From Micromonospora sp. C31 (GTDB lineage: Bacteria; Actinomycetota; Actinomycetes; Mycobacteriales; Micromonosporaceae): a stretch of 64,000 nucleotides of DNA. The notes beneath the pieces were generated by a model that did not search any database, had not been told where the DNA came from, and saw only the letters and a program-made list of their open reading frames with translations. Shown here in pieces: positions 8,511 to 16,726 of this stretch (the stretch's first letter is position 1; each line of letters starts with the position of its first letter). The DNA lies in contig NZ_JAGPXN010000004.1 of NCBI RefSeq assembly GCF_018070575.1, positions 186,001 to 250,000 of the forward strand, written 5' to 3'. The translations under genes and the position numbers were made by a program.

Positions 8511-10094
8511 TCAGGTGTTGAGCGGACGACGGGCGACCAGGCGCACGTGGGTGACCGGCCAGTCCAGCGGCTCGCCCGCCGGGGTGCTGAGGGCGGCCAC
8601 CGGAGCGAGACGGTTGTCGACGATCCAGTCGTTGCGGGACGTTCCGCTCGCGGCGTCGATCTCGAAGCCGACGTCGGTGAGCAACGACTTCCATTCGGCG
8701 TACTCCATGCCGCAGAACTGTTCCTGGGTCTCCGACAGCCAGTTGTCGGTGTAGTCCTTGCGGGTGAGGAAGTCCATCGCCGCGCCGAGGGTCAGCTCCA
8801 CCACGTCGTGCGTCCCGTCCACCCGGCGGTACGCGAACGGGAAGCGGTAGTCGACCGCGAACTGGTCCAGCCGGGCCCGGGTCGACAGGCCACCGACGTA
8901 CGCCGCCACCTCACCGGGCGGCCCGGCCGCCAGGTCGGTACGCGGCCGGGGCGGGTTTCCGCCGTCCGTCGTGGCCAGACGCAGGTGCACCGTCCGGTCC
9001 CGACCGTCCGGGCCGCACACGTCGCTGTTGATCCACACGCCGCCCGGCACCGTGTGGTCGTAGAGGGCCCGCACGAACCGGCGCAGCGAGGCCATCCGCT
9101 CGCCGTACGACCAGATCTCGTGGGTCAGCGCGAAGGTCATCGTGGTGTCCACCGAGCGCGGCGCGAACACCGCCCCGCCGAGCACGTTGCGCCGGTAGAA
9201 GAAGACGTTCGGGTTGGCGAACACGCCCTGCGCCTTCTTGTGCACGCACTCCTCGAACAGGTGCCGGGCCACCTCGACGCCGATCAGGTCGCTCTCCCGC
9301 AGGGCCGGCTCGCGGTCGGCCAGTTCCAGGACGGCGCCCGCGCCGCAGCCGACGTCGACGATCCGCCCCGGCCGCACGTGCTCGCGTACCGCGTCCCACT
9401 TGCGCTGCGCGGCGTCGCTGAACGCCTCGGCGTACGTCCGGTAGTCGCGGGTGGCGGTCAGGCCGCCCTCGTCGCCGACCACCGGGTCGTTCACCACCGA
9501 GCGGACCAGGTCGTCGAGCCGGTAGCGGCGGTACACGTCGACGGTGGCCGGGTGGGTGAGGTCCCGCCAAGACGGGTCGTCGCCCGCGAGCCGCAGCAGG
9601 ACGTCCCAGGGGCGCACCGGTGCCGGCTCGACGTCGGCCTCCACTCCGGCGATCCGGAAGCCGAGCCGTTCGTACATCGCGGCGACCTCCGGCGTGGAGC
9701 AGGCGACCACCGTGTCCGCCGGGGTCAGCTCCAACCCGGTGGACGCCGCGACGGTCTTGAGCGTCACCTCGGCGAACCTGTCCGTCGGTGCGGTGTCGAA
9801 GACCGGGACCACCACCGACCGGAGCCCGGCGAGCACGCTGAACCGTTCGATCGCCGCCTCCCGCCGGTGGTACGGGACCGGGTTGCGCCGGGTGTTCTCG
9901 TGGTTGGCCGAGGTCACCGCCCACACCACGGTCGCCCCGCCGGCGTCCGCGCCTCCGGTCACGCCCTCGCCTCCGGCCGGGCCGTCACCCTCGGCGAGGC
10001 CGTCGTCGCCCCGCGCCGCGAGCCGGCGGAGGTACTCGGCCTGGAAGCGGGTCAGCAGGTGATGGCGGCCAGGAAAGAGCAGGTAGCGGGGCAT
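8511..10094 (-). CDS. Nucleotidyltransferase-like domain fused to SAM methyltransferase
   Basis: 527 residues. Residues 1-~170 resemble an HxGH-type adenylyl/cytidylyltransferase (NMNAT-like): a start motif FPGRHHLLTRFQAEYL, then TSANHENTRRNPVPYHRREAAIERFS, where the family has an S-x-N-P-x-x-x-R segment. The HxGH itself is degenerate (GRHHLL). Residues ~215-450 are a class I methyltransferase, with the SAM loop IVDVGCGAGAVLELAD near residue 245 and a downstream acidic residue in LIGVEVARHLFEE. AGGAA precedes the ATG. It may be a bifunctional nucleotide-modifying enzyme, or the first domain may only bind a nucleotide. Substrate unknown. Confidence 0.75.
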   Translation of the reverse strand: MPRYLLFPGRHHLLTRFQAEYLRRLAARGDDGLAEGDGPAGGEGVTGGADAGGATVVWAVTSANHENTRRNPVPYHRREAAIERFSVLAGLRSVVVPVFDTAPTDRFAEVTLKTVAASTGLELTPADTVVACSTPEVAAMYERLGFRIAGVEADVEPAPVRPWDVLLRLAGDDPSWRDLTHPATVDVYRRYRLDDLVRSVVNDPVVGDEGGLTATRDYRTYAEAFSDAAQRKWDAVREHVRPGRIVDVGCGAGAVLELADREPALRESDLIGVEVARHLFEECVHKKAQGVFANPNVFFYRRNVLGGAVFAPRSVDTTMTFALTHEIWSYGERMASLRRFVRALYDHTVPGGVWINSDVCGPDGRDRTVHLRLATTDGGNPPRPRTDLAAGPPGEVAAYVGGLSTRARLDQFAVDYRFPFAYRRVDGTHDVVELTLGAAMDFLTRKDYTDNWLSETQEQFCGMEYAEWKSLLTDVGFEIDAASGTSRNDWIVDNRLAPVAALSTPAGEPLDWPVTHVRLVARRPLNT

Positions 10095-10180
10095 GGCACG
10101 TTCCTAGCCGATGCCGGGTGGGCGGTGCGCGGCAGGGGTGGGTGTCGTCGACCGGCCGGGGCCGGACTCCCGGCGATGCG

Positions 10181-10798
10181 TCACGCCGGCGGTAGTGCCG
10201 TGCGGTGCAGCATGTCGACGACGACGTCCGCGGCGGCGCGCAGGTCGTAGCAGCGGTCGGTGAGGGACTCCGCGACCACCGCGTCGATCGCGCCGCCGAG
10301 CACGATCGCGGTGGTGCGCGCGTCGAGTGTGGCCCGGTACGCCCCGGCCGCCTTGGCGGCTTCCACCAGGTCGGCGAGGGGTCGCCAGCGTTCGGGCGAG
10401 CCGGGCCGGTCGGCGATGCCGGTGTCGTGGTCGTCGTCGAGCGCCTCGACGATGACCCGCACGTGGTCGGGGTGCGCGCCCATGTATCCGATGAGCCCGC
10501 GCACGTAGGCGTCCACCTGGCCGGCCGGCGTCGCCGCCTGCGCGATCAGCGCCCCGACGTGCTCGGTCAGCCCGGTGATCACCGTGTCGTAGGCGGCGCG
10601 GATCACCGCCCGCTTGCTGGCGTAGTGGTAGATGACCGCCGCCTTGGTGATGCCGGCCGCCTCGGCGATGCGTTGCAGCGAGCAGCCCGCGTAGCCGTGC
10701 GCGGCGATCAACTGGATGGTCACCTCGACCAGTTGGGCGCGGCGGGCCTGCTCGGTGAAGGTGAGCTGCCGGGCCCTGGCCGGGCGGCCGGTGGTCAC
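10181..10798 (-). CDS. TetR-family regulator
   Basis: 205 residues from GTG at 10798, which overlaps the hydrolase stop as GTGA (10795-10798). The N-terminal HTH is clear: LVEVTIQLIAAHGYAGCSLQRI, AEAAGITKAAVIYHYASKRAVI. The C-terminal ligand domain is TetR_C-like. Co-transcription with the upstream hydrolase and the palindrome in front of that operon point to autoregulation, with the hydrolase as the regulated function. A longer frame running to 12148 is a spurious N-terminal extension through the hydrolase in another frame. Confidence 0.9.
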   Translation of the reverse strand: MTTGRPARARQLTFTEQARRAQLVEVTIQLIAAHGYAGCSLQRIAEAAGITKAAVIYHYASKRAVIRAAYDTVITGLTEHVGALIAQAATPAGQVDAYVRGLIGYMGAHPDHVRVIVEALDDDHDTGIADRPGSPERWRPLADLVEAAKAAGAYRATLDARTTAIVLGGAIDAVVAESLTDRCYDLRAAADVVVDMLHRTALPPA

Positions 10799-11847
10799 GG
10801 CGTCGCCGCCAGGAACGCCCCCACGTCCGCGGCGATCCGCTCGGGCTGCTCGCCGTTGACGGCGTGGCTGGCGCCCTCGTAGAAGCGGACGGTGGCCTGG
10901 GTGAGCGTCGCCTCGGCCGTGCGTCGGGCCTGCCGGGCGTCGTGCATGACCGACGCCTCGGCGATGATCACCAGCGCCGGCAGGTCGAGGCCGCGTAGCT
11001 GCGCGTCGGTGAACCGGGTGGGGGCGGGCAGGTCGAGCGAATAGTGCCGCATGCCCGACTCGATCATTTCGGCGACCGGCTCGTCCTCGACCGGCGCGCC
11101 ACCGGCCGTCCAGCTGTTGAAGCTGTCCCGCCACGACTTCGGCGTCCACGGCACGGACGCGGGGATGGACCGCACGATCGTCTCGAACGGCAGGTCGGCG
11201 AATGTCACCACCGGGTCGATGAGCACCACACCGGCGATCTTCCCAGGCTGGCGGATCGCCACGTTCGCCGCGGTCCAACCGCCGATGGAGTACCCCACGA
11301 GGTGGACCCGCGGCTCCGGCAGCCGCAGCAGCACCTGGTGGAACCACGCCGCCTGGTCCGCGTGATCCTCGATCGGGCGGGCCTGCACGCTCATGCCCGG
11401 CTCGCCGAGCAGGTCCATCGTGTACACCGAACGCAGCCGCAGCAGCTCGTCGAGGTTGTCGGCCCAGAGCGGCGAGGCCGCGGCCCGGCCCGGAACGAGC
11501 ACGAGCGGGGCCCGCCCGGGGTTCGCGCCGTCGAACCGGTAGAGCCGCACCACGCCGTACGTGGTCCGCACGTCCAACGTGGCGGCGGGCGGTGGCAGCT
11601 CGGCCATCGCCCGATCGTAGGCGGCGGCGAACCGGTCCCGGCCCTCGGCCGAGGTGAAGTACCCGACGGGGGTGGTGTCGCGCAGCGCCAACCAGCCGAC
11701 GAGGACCAGCAGCACGGCGATCGTGGCCACCTTCAGCCAGCCGCGGGGGTGGCGCCACCACCGCGGCCGCCGGGGGCCGGCGGCGGACTGCGCGATGTCG
11801 TTCGGCGTGGTCGGCGGTTCGGGGGCGGCGGTGCCTGTCTCGGTCAT
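10795..11847 (-). CDS. Membrane-anchored alpha/beta hydrolase
   Basis: 350 residues. The start is at MTETGTAA (11847), preceded by AAGGAG seven bases upstream; the longer frame is rejected. An N-terminal cytoplasmic stretch is followed by one membrane helix (LKVATIAVLLVLVGWLAL, residues ~38-55), then an extracytoplasmic hydrolase. It has LVLVPG oxyanion loop, VYTMDLLGEPG, nucleophile elbow VGYSIGGWTAA (Ser), VVLIDPV and a catalytic His in GASHAVNGEQ. It heads a two-gene operon with the TetR gene (4-base overlap) under the dyad at 11918-11935. It probably acts on a lipid or ester inducer. Confidence 0.85.
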   Translation of the reverse strand: MTETGTAAPEPPTTPNDIAQSAAGPRRPRWWRHPRGWLKVATIAVLLVLVGWLALRDTTPVGYFTSAEGRDRFAAAYDRAMAELPPPAATLDVRTTYGVVRLYRFDGANPGRAPLVLVPGRAAASPLWADNLDELLRLRSVYTMDLLGEPGMSVQARPIEDHADQAAWFHQVLLRLPEPRVHLVGYSIGGWTAANVAIRQPGKIAGVVLIDPVVTFADLPFETIVRSIPASVPWTPKSWRDSFNSWTAGGAPVEDEPVAEMIESGMRHYSLDLPAPTRFTDAQLRGLDLPALVIIAEASVMHDARQARRTAEATLTQATVRFYEGASHAVNGEQPERIAADVGAFLAATP

Positions 11848-12218
11848 CGTGCTGCTCCTTCCGACCGTTCGCGTCGGATCGACGACGGCGATCGGTGGCT
11901 GACCGCCTGGTATGAACACTAACCGCATGGTTAGTAGATGTCGAGCCGACGCGTCCCCGTGAGCGCAATTCCCAGCCGTCGACAACTGCGATCGCTCTCA
12001 AGCTGACGATTCGGATTCGCGGCGATGGGAATTGCGAGGTCAATATCGGGGCTTCTGTTCGGGCTGCACGTGCCTTGCTTGTCGCCGGCCGCGGGCCCAT
12101 TCCGGTCGCCAATGAGTCAGTGTCGCCTACCTGCCATGCGAATCCCATTGCGATTGGAGCACTTCAATCGCTACGTTTCGCTGGTCAGAATTGGAGTACC
12201 CGAAAAAGGGGGCAACTG
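11848..12218. other. Divergent control region
   Basis: 371 bases between the hydrolase/TetR operon (minus) and the protease gene (plus). It holds the TetR-type operator at 11918-11935 and the ribosome site of the protease (AAGGGGG, 12206-12212). The segment 11990-12200 is noticeably less GC-rich than the genes and presumably carries the protease promoter. I could not assign -10/-35 elements with confidence. A 65-residue open frame at 12025-12222 is not supported. Confidence 0.6.
11918..11935. promoter_or_regulatory. TetR-type operator of the hydrolase/TetR operon
   Basis: ACTAACCGCATGGTTAGT has perfect 7-base half sites (ACTAACC/GGTTAGT) around GCAT. It lies 71 bases upstream of the hydrolase ATG. 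CTAACC/GGTTAG half sites are common for TetR repressors, and the operon encodes a TetR protein, so negative autoregulation is the simplest reading. Confidence 0.7.
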
Positions 12219-13229
12219 TTGAGATCAACCCTACGCTGGTCCGCAATGGCCGGCATGGCGCTCGCGCTGGTGCTGACCGGTTCGGCGGTCGCTCAGGCGA
12301 AGCCGCCCACGAGCGACAGGAACGGCAACACCACCACCGTCGCCCGCACCAGTGACGGTCGGGCGATCACCAACCAGGCGGTCGCCAGTGAGGTCACCGC
12401 GTTCTGGACGCCGGAGCGGATGGCGAACGCCGTCGACCTGGACATCGTCAAGTCCGCGAACGCCACCGAGTCGCTGAACCGTGCGCCGAAGCCCGACGGG
12501 CCGGCGGGCTCGGTCGCGCCGGTGCGGCCGAGCGTCGCCAGCGGCGCCGACGTCGGCATCCAGCTCAACGAGTCGGCGACCGTCGGCAAGGTCTACTTCA
12601 CCACCCCCAACGGCGGCACCGCCTCGTGCTCGGCGAGCGCGGTGGCCAGCGGCAAGGCGCGACTGGTCATGACCGCGGGGCACTGCGTGCACCAGGGCGC
12701 CGGCGGGCAGTGGTACAGCAACTGGCAGTTCGTGCCGCGCTACCGCAACGGCGCGCGGCCGTTCGGCACGTTCGTGGCCTACCAGCTCGCGGCCCGCACC
12801 GCGTGGATCAACAGCAGCAGCTACGACGAGGACATGGCCATCGCCATCATGCACAACGGCGGTAACTGGGGCCTGAAGGTCGTGCAGACGGTCGGCGGCC
12901 ACGGGATGCGCTGGAACTGGGGCTACAACATCTCCCTGATGACGGCCCTCGGCTATCCGTCCAACCTCGGCGGCGGCGAGAGCCAGTACTTCTGCCAGAG
13001 CGGCACCTGGCACGCCGGCAGCCAGCAGATCCGGATGTGGTGCAACATGACCTACGGCTCCAGCGGCGGGCCCTGGTTGCAGGAGTACAACGACCAGAAC
13101 GGCCTCGGATTCATCAACAGCGTCGTGAGCCACGGCGACAACCCGGGCAACGGCCAGTTCGACGGCCCGTATTTCGACAATGACGTCAAGAGCCTCTACG
13201 ACTTTGCCGAAGGCCTCTCTCCGGCCTGA
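12219..13229 (+). CDS. Secreted trypsin-like (S1/V8-type) serine protease
   Basis: 336 residues from TTG at 12219, chosen because AAGGGGG lies six bases before it and the signal peptide then starts MRSTLRWSAMAGMALALVLTGSAVAQA. A pro-region (~30-120) precedes the protease domain. The triad is visible: His155 in MTAGHCVH, Asp205 in SYDEDMAIAI, Ser282 in TYGSSGGPW. Cys before the His and around the Ser suggest disulfides. The protein is exported, probably activated by pro-peptide removal, and resembles actinobacterial secreted glutamyl-endopeptidase/trypsin-like peptidases. A perfect GC palindrome 14 bases after the stop terminates it. It appears monocistronic. Confidence 0.88.
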   Translation: MRSTLRWSAMAGMALALVLTGSAVAQAKPPTSDRNGNTTTVARTSDGRAITNQAVASEVTAFWTPERMANAVDLDIVKSANATESLNRAPKPDGPAGSVAPVRPSVASGADVGIQLNESATVGKVYFTTPNGGTASCSASAVASGKARLVMTAGHCVHQGAGGQWYSNWQFVPRYRNGARPFGTFVAYQLAARTAWINSSSYDEDMAIAIMHNGGNWGLKVVQTVGGHGMRWNWGYNISLMTALGYPSNLGGGESQYFCQSGTWHAGSQQIRMWCNMTYGSSGGPWLQEYNDQNGLGFINSVVSHGDNPGNGQFDGPYFDNDVKSLYDFAEGLSPA

Positions 13230-13242
13230 CCGTACGTGATCG

Positions 13243-13272
13243 GCAGAGCCCCGGCCGCGGCCGGGGCTCTGC
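13243..13272 (+). terminator. GC palindrome terminator of the protease gene
   Basis: A perfect 30-base palindrome (GCAGAGCCCCGGCC... mirrored) begins 14 bases after the protease stop. No U-tract follows, which is usual for factor-independent hairpins in high-GC actinobacteria. Confidence 0.75.
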
Positions 13273-13595
13273 GCGTCGTGCTCCGTTCTGTGTCCGCATT
13301 CCTCGGCGGGCTCGAATTCGCTCAGGAAAGCCCTCGAAGGGACCCACGCGACACGCCACCGAAAAAACGCCATGCTCGGTCGGTCGGCCGGCGAACTGGT
13401 CGGACCCTGGACCGGACTACCGCCGCCGCCCCGGGCCGGTCCCGCCCGGTCGGCCGCCCGACCCGCGATGGTCCGGGGGGTCTGTCGGGATTCGGGGTTC
13501 GTGGGACGTTTCTCGGGCATAGCGTCAGGCATGGCGGCTTCCCGCCGCCGGGCCCTCCCGGGGGGCGGGTCAGGACGATCTGACGGTGGTGCGAC
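13273..13595. other. Intergenic region before the SRPBCC gene
   Basis: 323 bases with no supported gene. It includes a weak stress-type promoter candidate on the plus strand: GGTTC (13496-13500), 14 bases, GGGCAT (13515-13520), 75 bases before the SRPBCC start. It also has several short GC inverted repeats around 13545-13570. Confidence 0.5.
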
Positions 13596-14549
13596 GTGGA
13601 CGAGACCGATCCGATGATGCTGGACCAGCGGAAACGACGTGACCGGGGCACCGGGCTGCCCCGGGTGCTGGGCGTGGTCAGCCTCGCCCTCGGCTCGGGC
13701 GGGCTGCTGGCCCCGCGTACGGTGGCCCGGCTGACCGGGGTGGACGACTCACCCGCCGCGCGCGCGGTCATTGCGGCGGTGGGAGCCCGCGAGCTGGTCC
13801 ACGCGGCCGGCCTGCTCGCCGGCCGCCGGCCGGCCGGCTGGACGTGGACCCGGGTGGCCGGCGACGCCGTCGACCTCACCCTGCTCGGCCGGACCTGGGC
13901 GGACCGGTGCGGCGAGCGGCGCCGGCGGGTCGCCCTGACCACCGCCGCCATCGCCGGCATCGCCGCCGTGGACCTGATCGCCGCCGTGCGCGCCGGGCGG
14001 GCCCGGGCCGCGCTACGGCGGGTGATCGACATGGAGGTCGCGGTCACCGTCAACCGTTCCCCGGCCGAGGCGTACCGGTTCTGGCGGGACCTGGAGAACC
14101 TGCCCCGGTTCATGTCCCACCTGGACGCGGTACGCACCGACGACCTGCGCCGGTCGCACTGGATCGCGCGGGGCCCGGCCGGCCGCCGGATCGAGTGGGA
14201 CGCGGAGATCGTCGACGACCAGCTGAACCGGTCGCTCGCCTGGCGCTCGCTGCCCGGCACCCGGGTGCCCAACGCCGGCCGGGTCCGCTTCGTGCCCGCC
14301 CCCGGCGACCGCGGCACCGAGGTCCGGGTGCGGCTGCGCTACGCCCCGCCGGCCGGCGCGCTCGGTCGGGCGGTGGCGAAGCTCTTCGGCGAGGAGCCCG
14401 AGCAGCAGGTCCGCGACGACCTGCGCCGGTTCAAGCAGGTGGTGGAGACCGGCGAGGTGGTCCGCTCCGAGGGCAGCCCGGACGGCATCTCCCTACGCCA
14501 GCAGGTCATGCAACGCCCCGCCCAGCCGTTGCCCGTCGCCCGCCGCTGA
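13596..14549 (+). CDS. SRPBCC (cyclase/dehydrase-like) membrane-associated protein
   Basis: 317 residues from GTG. The N-terminal ~140 residues are hydrophobic and Ala/Gly/Leu-rich (VLGVVSLALGSGGLLAPR, AVIAAVGARELVHAAGLL, AALTTAAIAGIAAVDLIAAV-like helices) and probably form 3-4 membrane segments. Residues ~150-290 are an SRPBCC/START-type domain (VAVTVNRSPAEAYRFWRDLENLPRFMSHLDAV, VDDQLNRSLAWRSLPG, GTEVRVRLRYAPPAG), a hydrophobic-ligand cavity fold. It is followed 26 bases later by the zinc alcohol dehydrogenase, a pairing I recall from other actinobacteria; the two probably form an operon. Ligand unknown. Confidence 0.82.
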   Translation: MDETDPMMLDQRKRRDRGTGLPRVLGVVSLALGSGGLLAPRTVARLTGVDDSPAARAVIAAVGARELVHAAGLLAGRRPAGWTWTRVAGDAVDLTLLGRTWADRCGERRRRVALTTAAIAGIAAVDLIAAVRAGRARAALRRVIDMEVAVTVNRSPAEAYRFWRDLENLPRFMSHLDAVRTDDLRRSHWIARGPAGRRIEWDAEIVDDQLNRSLAWRSLPGTRVPNAGRVRFVPAPGDRGTEVRVRLRYAPPAGALGRAVAKLFGEEPEQQVRDDLRRFKQVVETGEVVRSEGSPDGISLRQQVMQRPAQPLPVARR

Positions 14550-14575
14550 CCGCCCGCGACCCGAGAGGACGAACG

Positions 14576-15748
14576 ATGAAGGCCACCGTCTGGATGGGCA
14601 AGGACAGCGTCAAGGTCGTCAAGGTGCCCGACCCGACCATCATGAACGCCCGCGACGCGATCGTGCGGGTCACCTCGACCGCGATCTGCGGCTCCGACCT
14701 GCACCTCTACCACGGCTACATCCCGGCCATGCGCAAGGGCGACATCCTCGGCCACGAGTTCATGGGGGAGGTGGTGGAGGTCGGCCCGCAGGTGCGCAAC
14801 CTGCGCCCCGGCGACCGGGTGGTGGTGCCCTTCCCCATCGCCTGCGGCCACTGTTCCTCCTGCCAGCGCGGCCTCTACTCGGTCTGCGAGAACTCCAACC
14901 CCAACGCCGGGACGGCCGAGAAGATCATGGGGCACTCGCCGGCCGGGATCTTCGGCTACTCCCACCTGCTCGGCGGCTACGCCGGCGGTCAGGCCGAGTA
15001 CGCCCGGGTGCCGTTCGCCGACGTGGGCCCGGTCAAGGTGCCCGACGAGGTGCCCGACGACCAGGCGGTGATGCTCGCCGACGTCCTTCCCACCGGCTTC
15101 ATGGGCGCGGAGATGTGCGACATCAAGCCGGGCGACGTGATCGCCGTGTGGGGTGCCGGCCCGGTGGGGCTGCTCGCCGCCGCCAGCGCCCGGATGCTGG
15201 GCGCGGCGCGGGTCATCGTCATCGATCGGTATCCGTACCGGCTGCGGCTGGCCGAGGAGCACGTCGGCGCGGAGACCGTCAACTACGAGGACACCGACGT
15301 GCTCGACGCGCTGAACGCGATGACCGCCGGCCGGGGGCCCGACGCCTGCATCGACGCCGTCGGCCTGGAGGGGCACCACGGCAACGCCGCCGTGTACGCG
15401 TACGACCGGGCCAAGCAGGCCGCCCGGGTCGAGACGGAACGGCCGTTCGCGCTGCGCCAGGCGATCCTCGCCTGCCGCAGCGGCGGCGTCGTCTCGGTGA
15501 TCGGGGCGTACGGGGGCTTCGTCGACAAGTTCCCGATGGGCGCGTTCATGAACCGATCGTTGATCATGCGTACGGGTCAGTGCCACGTCCAGCGCTACAC
15601 CCGTCCGCTGCTCAACCGGATCCAGCGCGGGGACATCGACCCCAGCTTCATCATCAGCCACCGGATGGCGCTCAAGGACGCCGCCAAGGGCTACAAGATC
15701 TTCCAGAAGAAGCAGGACGAGTGCACCAAGGTCGTCCTCAAGGTCTGA
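14576..15748 (+). CDS. Zinc-dependent alcohol dehydrogenase
   Basis: 390 residues. Catalytic zinc ligands are in AICGSDLHLYHG (Cys) and GHEFMGEV (His/Glu). The structural zinc is bound by CGHCSSCQRGLYSVC. The Rossmann loop is WGAGPVGLLAAASARMLGA and is followed by VIVIDRYPYRL (acidic end, NAD preference). The late GYKIFQKKQDECTKVVLKV tail matches the glutathione/formaldehyde-dehydrogenase-like branch that occurs next to SRPBCC genes. AGAGGA precedes the ATG by about seven bases. Physiological substrate is unknown. Confidence 0.9.
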   Translation: MKATVWMGKDSVKVVKVPDPTIMNARDAIVRVTSTAICGSDLHLYHGYIPAMRKGDILGHEFMGEVVEVGPQVRNLRPGDRVVVPFPIACGHCSSCQRGLYSVCENSNPNAGTAEKIMGHSPAGIFGYSHLLGGYAGGQAEYARVPFADVGPVKVPDEVPDDQAVMLADVLPTGFMGAEMCDIKPGDVIAVWGAGPVGLLAAASARMLGAARVIVIDRYPYRLRLAEEHVGAETVNYEDTDVLDALNAMTAGRGPDACIDAVGLEGHHGNAAVYAYDRAKQAARVETERPFALRQAILACRSGGVVSVIGAYGGFVDKFPMGAFMNRSLIMRTGQCHVQRYTRPLLNRIQRGDIDPSFIISHRMALKDAAKGYKIFQKKQDECTKVVLKV

Positions 15749-15859
15749 GTCGAGGGTGGCAGGTCCCGGTAGGGGGAACGCAGGGAGCGCGGGCGACGTC
15801 GTCCGCGCTGTCCGGGCTGCCGTCGACCCGGTGACCAGTGGGCGGGAATGCCGCGCTTG

Positions 15860-15876
15860 TTGCCAATAGCTGGCAA
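15860..15876. promoter_or_regulatory. Short inverted repeat upstream of GNAT gene
   Basis: TTGCCA-ATAGC-TGGCAA is a perfect 6-base inverted repeat with a 5-base centre, 42 bases before the GNAT start. It lies in a locally AT-richer patch and could be an operator or part of the promoter. The partner regulator is unknown. Confidence 0.35.
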
Positions 15877-15918
15877 TAAGCTGGAGGATGGGCCGCCGCC
15901 GCCGTGAAGGGACCAGCC

Positions 15919-16623
15919 ATGCCGGACGCGCTCACCCGTACCGCCGTGGACGGCTCGCCGCACACCGTGTCGGAGCTGATGACGGCCTGGGGGCGCGGCT
16001 GGGCCGTCTCCCGGGGCACGCCCGCCCCGGTCGCGATCCCCGGGGGCTTCCGCGTCGACGTGGGCCTGCCGGGCCATCGCGTACGCCACGTGCTGCACAC
16101 CTACGACGCCGACACGCTCGGGCGCCTCGGCCGGGCGTCGACCGCTCCGGGCACCTGGATCAAGATCAGCGGGGCCCGTGCCGGCCTGCGCGCCGCCCTG
16201 CCCGAGGCCTGGACGCTGGACAGCGCCGGACACCTGATGAGCGCACCGTTGACGCCGGGCGCGGTCGAGCCGCCGGCACCGTACGCGACGCGGGTCGTCG
16301 CCGAGGGCGGGGTCGTCGTCGCGACCGTCCTCGACGCGGCCGGGCGCGGGGTGGCCTCCGGGCGGCTGGCCGGCGCCGGGGAGTTCGGCGTCGTCGACCA
16401 GGTCGAGACGGAGCCCGCCCACCGGCGGCGCGGGCTGGGCGTCGTCGTCATGCGCGCGCTCTGCGACTACGCGGCGAGGCGCGGAGCGCGCACCGGGATT
16501 CTCGTCGCCACCGACGACGGACGTGCCCTGTACCGCGCGCTCGGGTGGACCGTGCGCTCGGAGGTGTCGGGCGCCTACCTCGGGGAGGGACCGGACCACG
16601 GGGAGGGACCGGGCCCGCTCTGA
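15919..16623 (+). CDS. GNAT-family N-acetyltransferase
   Basis: 234 residues from ATG 15919, with GAAGGGA six bases upstream. The N-terminal ~110 residues are a helper domain (VSELMTAWGRGWAVSRG...RVDVGLPGHRVRHVL). The C-terminal half is a GNAT fold with GVVDQVETEPAHRRRGLGVVVMRALCDYA, where RRRGLG is the acetyl-CoA pyrophosphate loop, followed by ILVATDDGRALYRALGWTVRSEVSGAYL. Substrate cannot be inferred. Convergent with the glutamate-cysteine-ligase-like gene. Confidence 0.85.
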   Translation: MPDALTRTAVDGSPHTVSELMTAWGRGWAVSRGTPAPVAIPGGFRVDVGLPGHRVRHVLHTYDADTLGRLGRASTAPGTWIKISGARAGLRAALPEAWTLDSAGHLMSAPLTPGAVEPPAPYATRVVAEGGVVVATVLDAAGRGVASGRLAGAGEFGVVDQVETEPAHRRRGLGVVVMRALCDYAARRGARTGILVATDDGRALYRALGWTVRSEVSGAYLGEGPDHGEGPGPL

Positions 16624-16726
16624 CGCTCGCCCGCGCGGGCGACGTCGGGAGCGACCGTCAGGCACCGGGGCGCCGGCAGGCACCGGGGGCGCCGGGCGGC
16701 ACCGGCCCGGCGGGCGGCCACTCCGG

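Noticed and set aside
10799..12148. N-terminal extension of the TetR frame
   Set aside because: It runs through the hydrolase in another frame; the HTH starts right after the GTG at 10798 and the hydrolase motifs are unmistakable.
12025..12222. 65-codon frame before the protease gene
   Set aside because: It overlaps the protease ribosome site and lacks its own; the composition is not protein-like.
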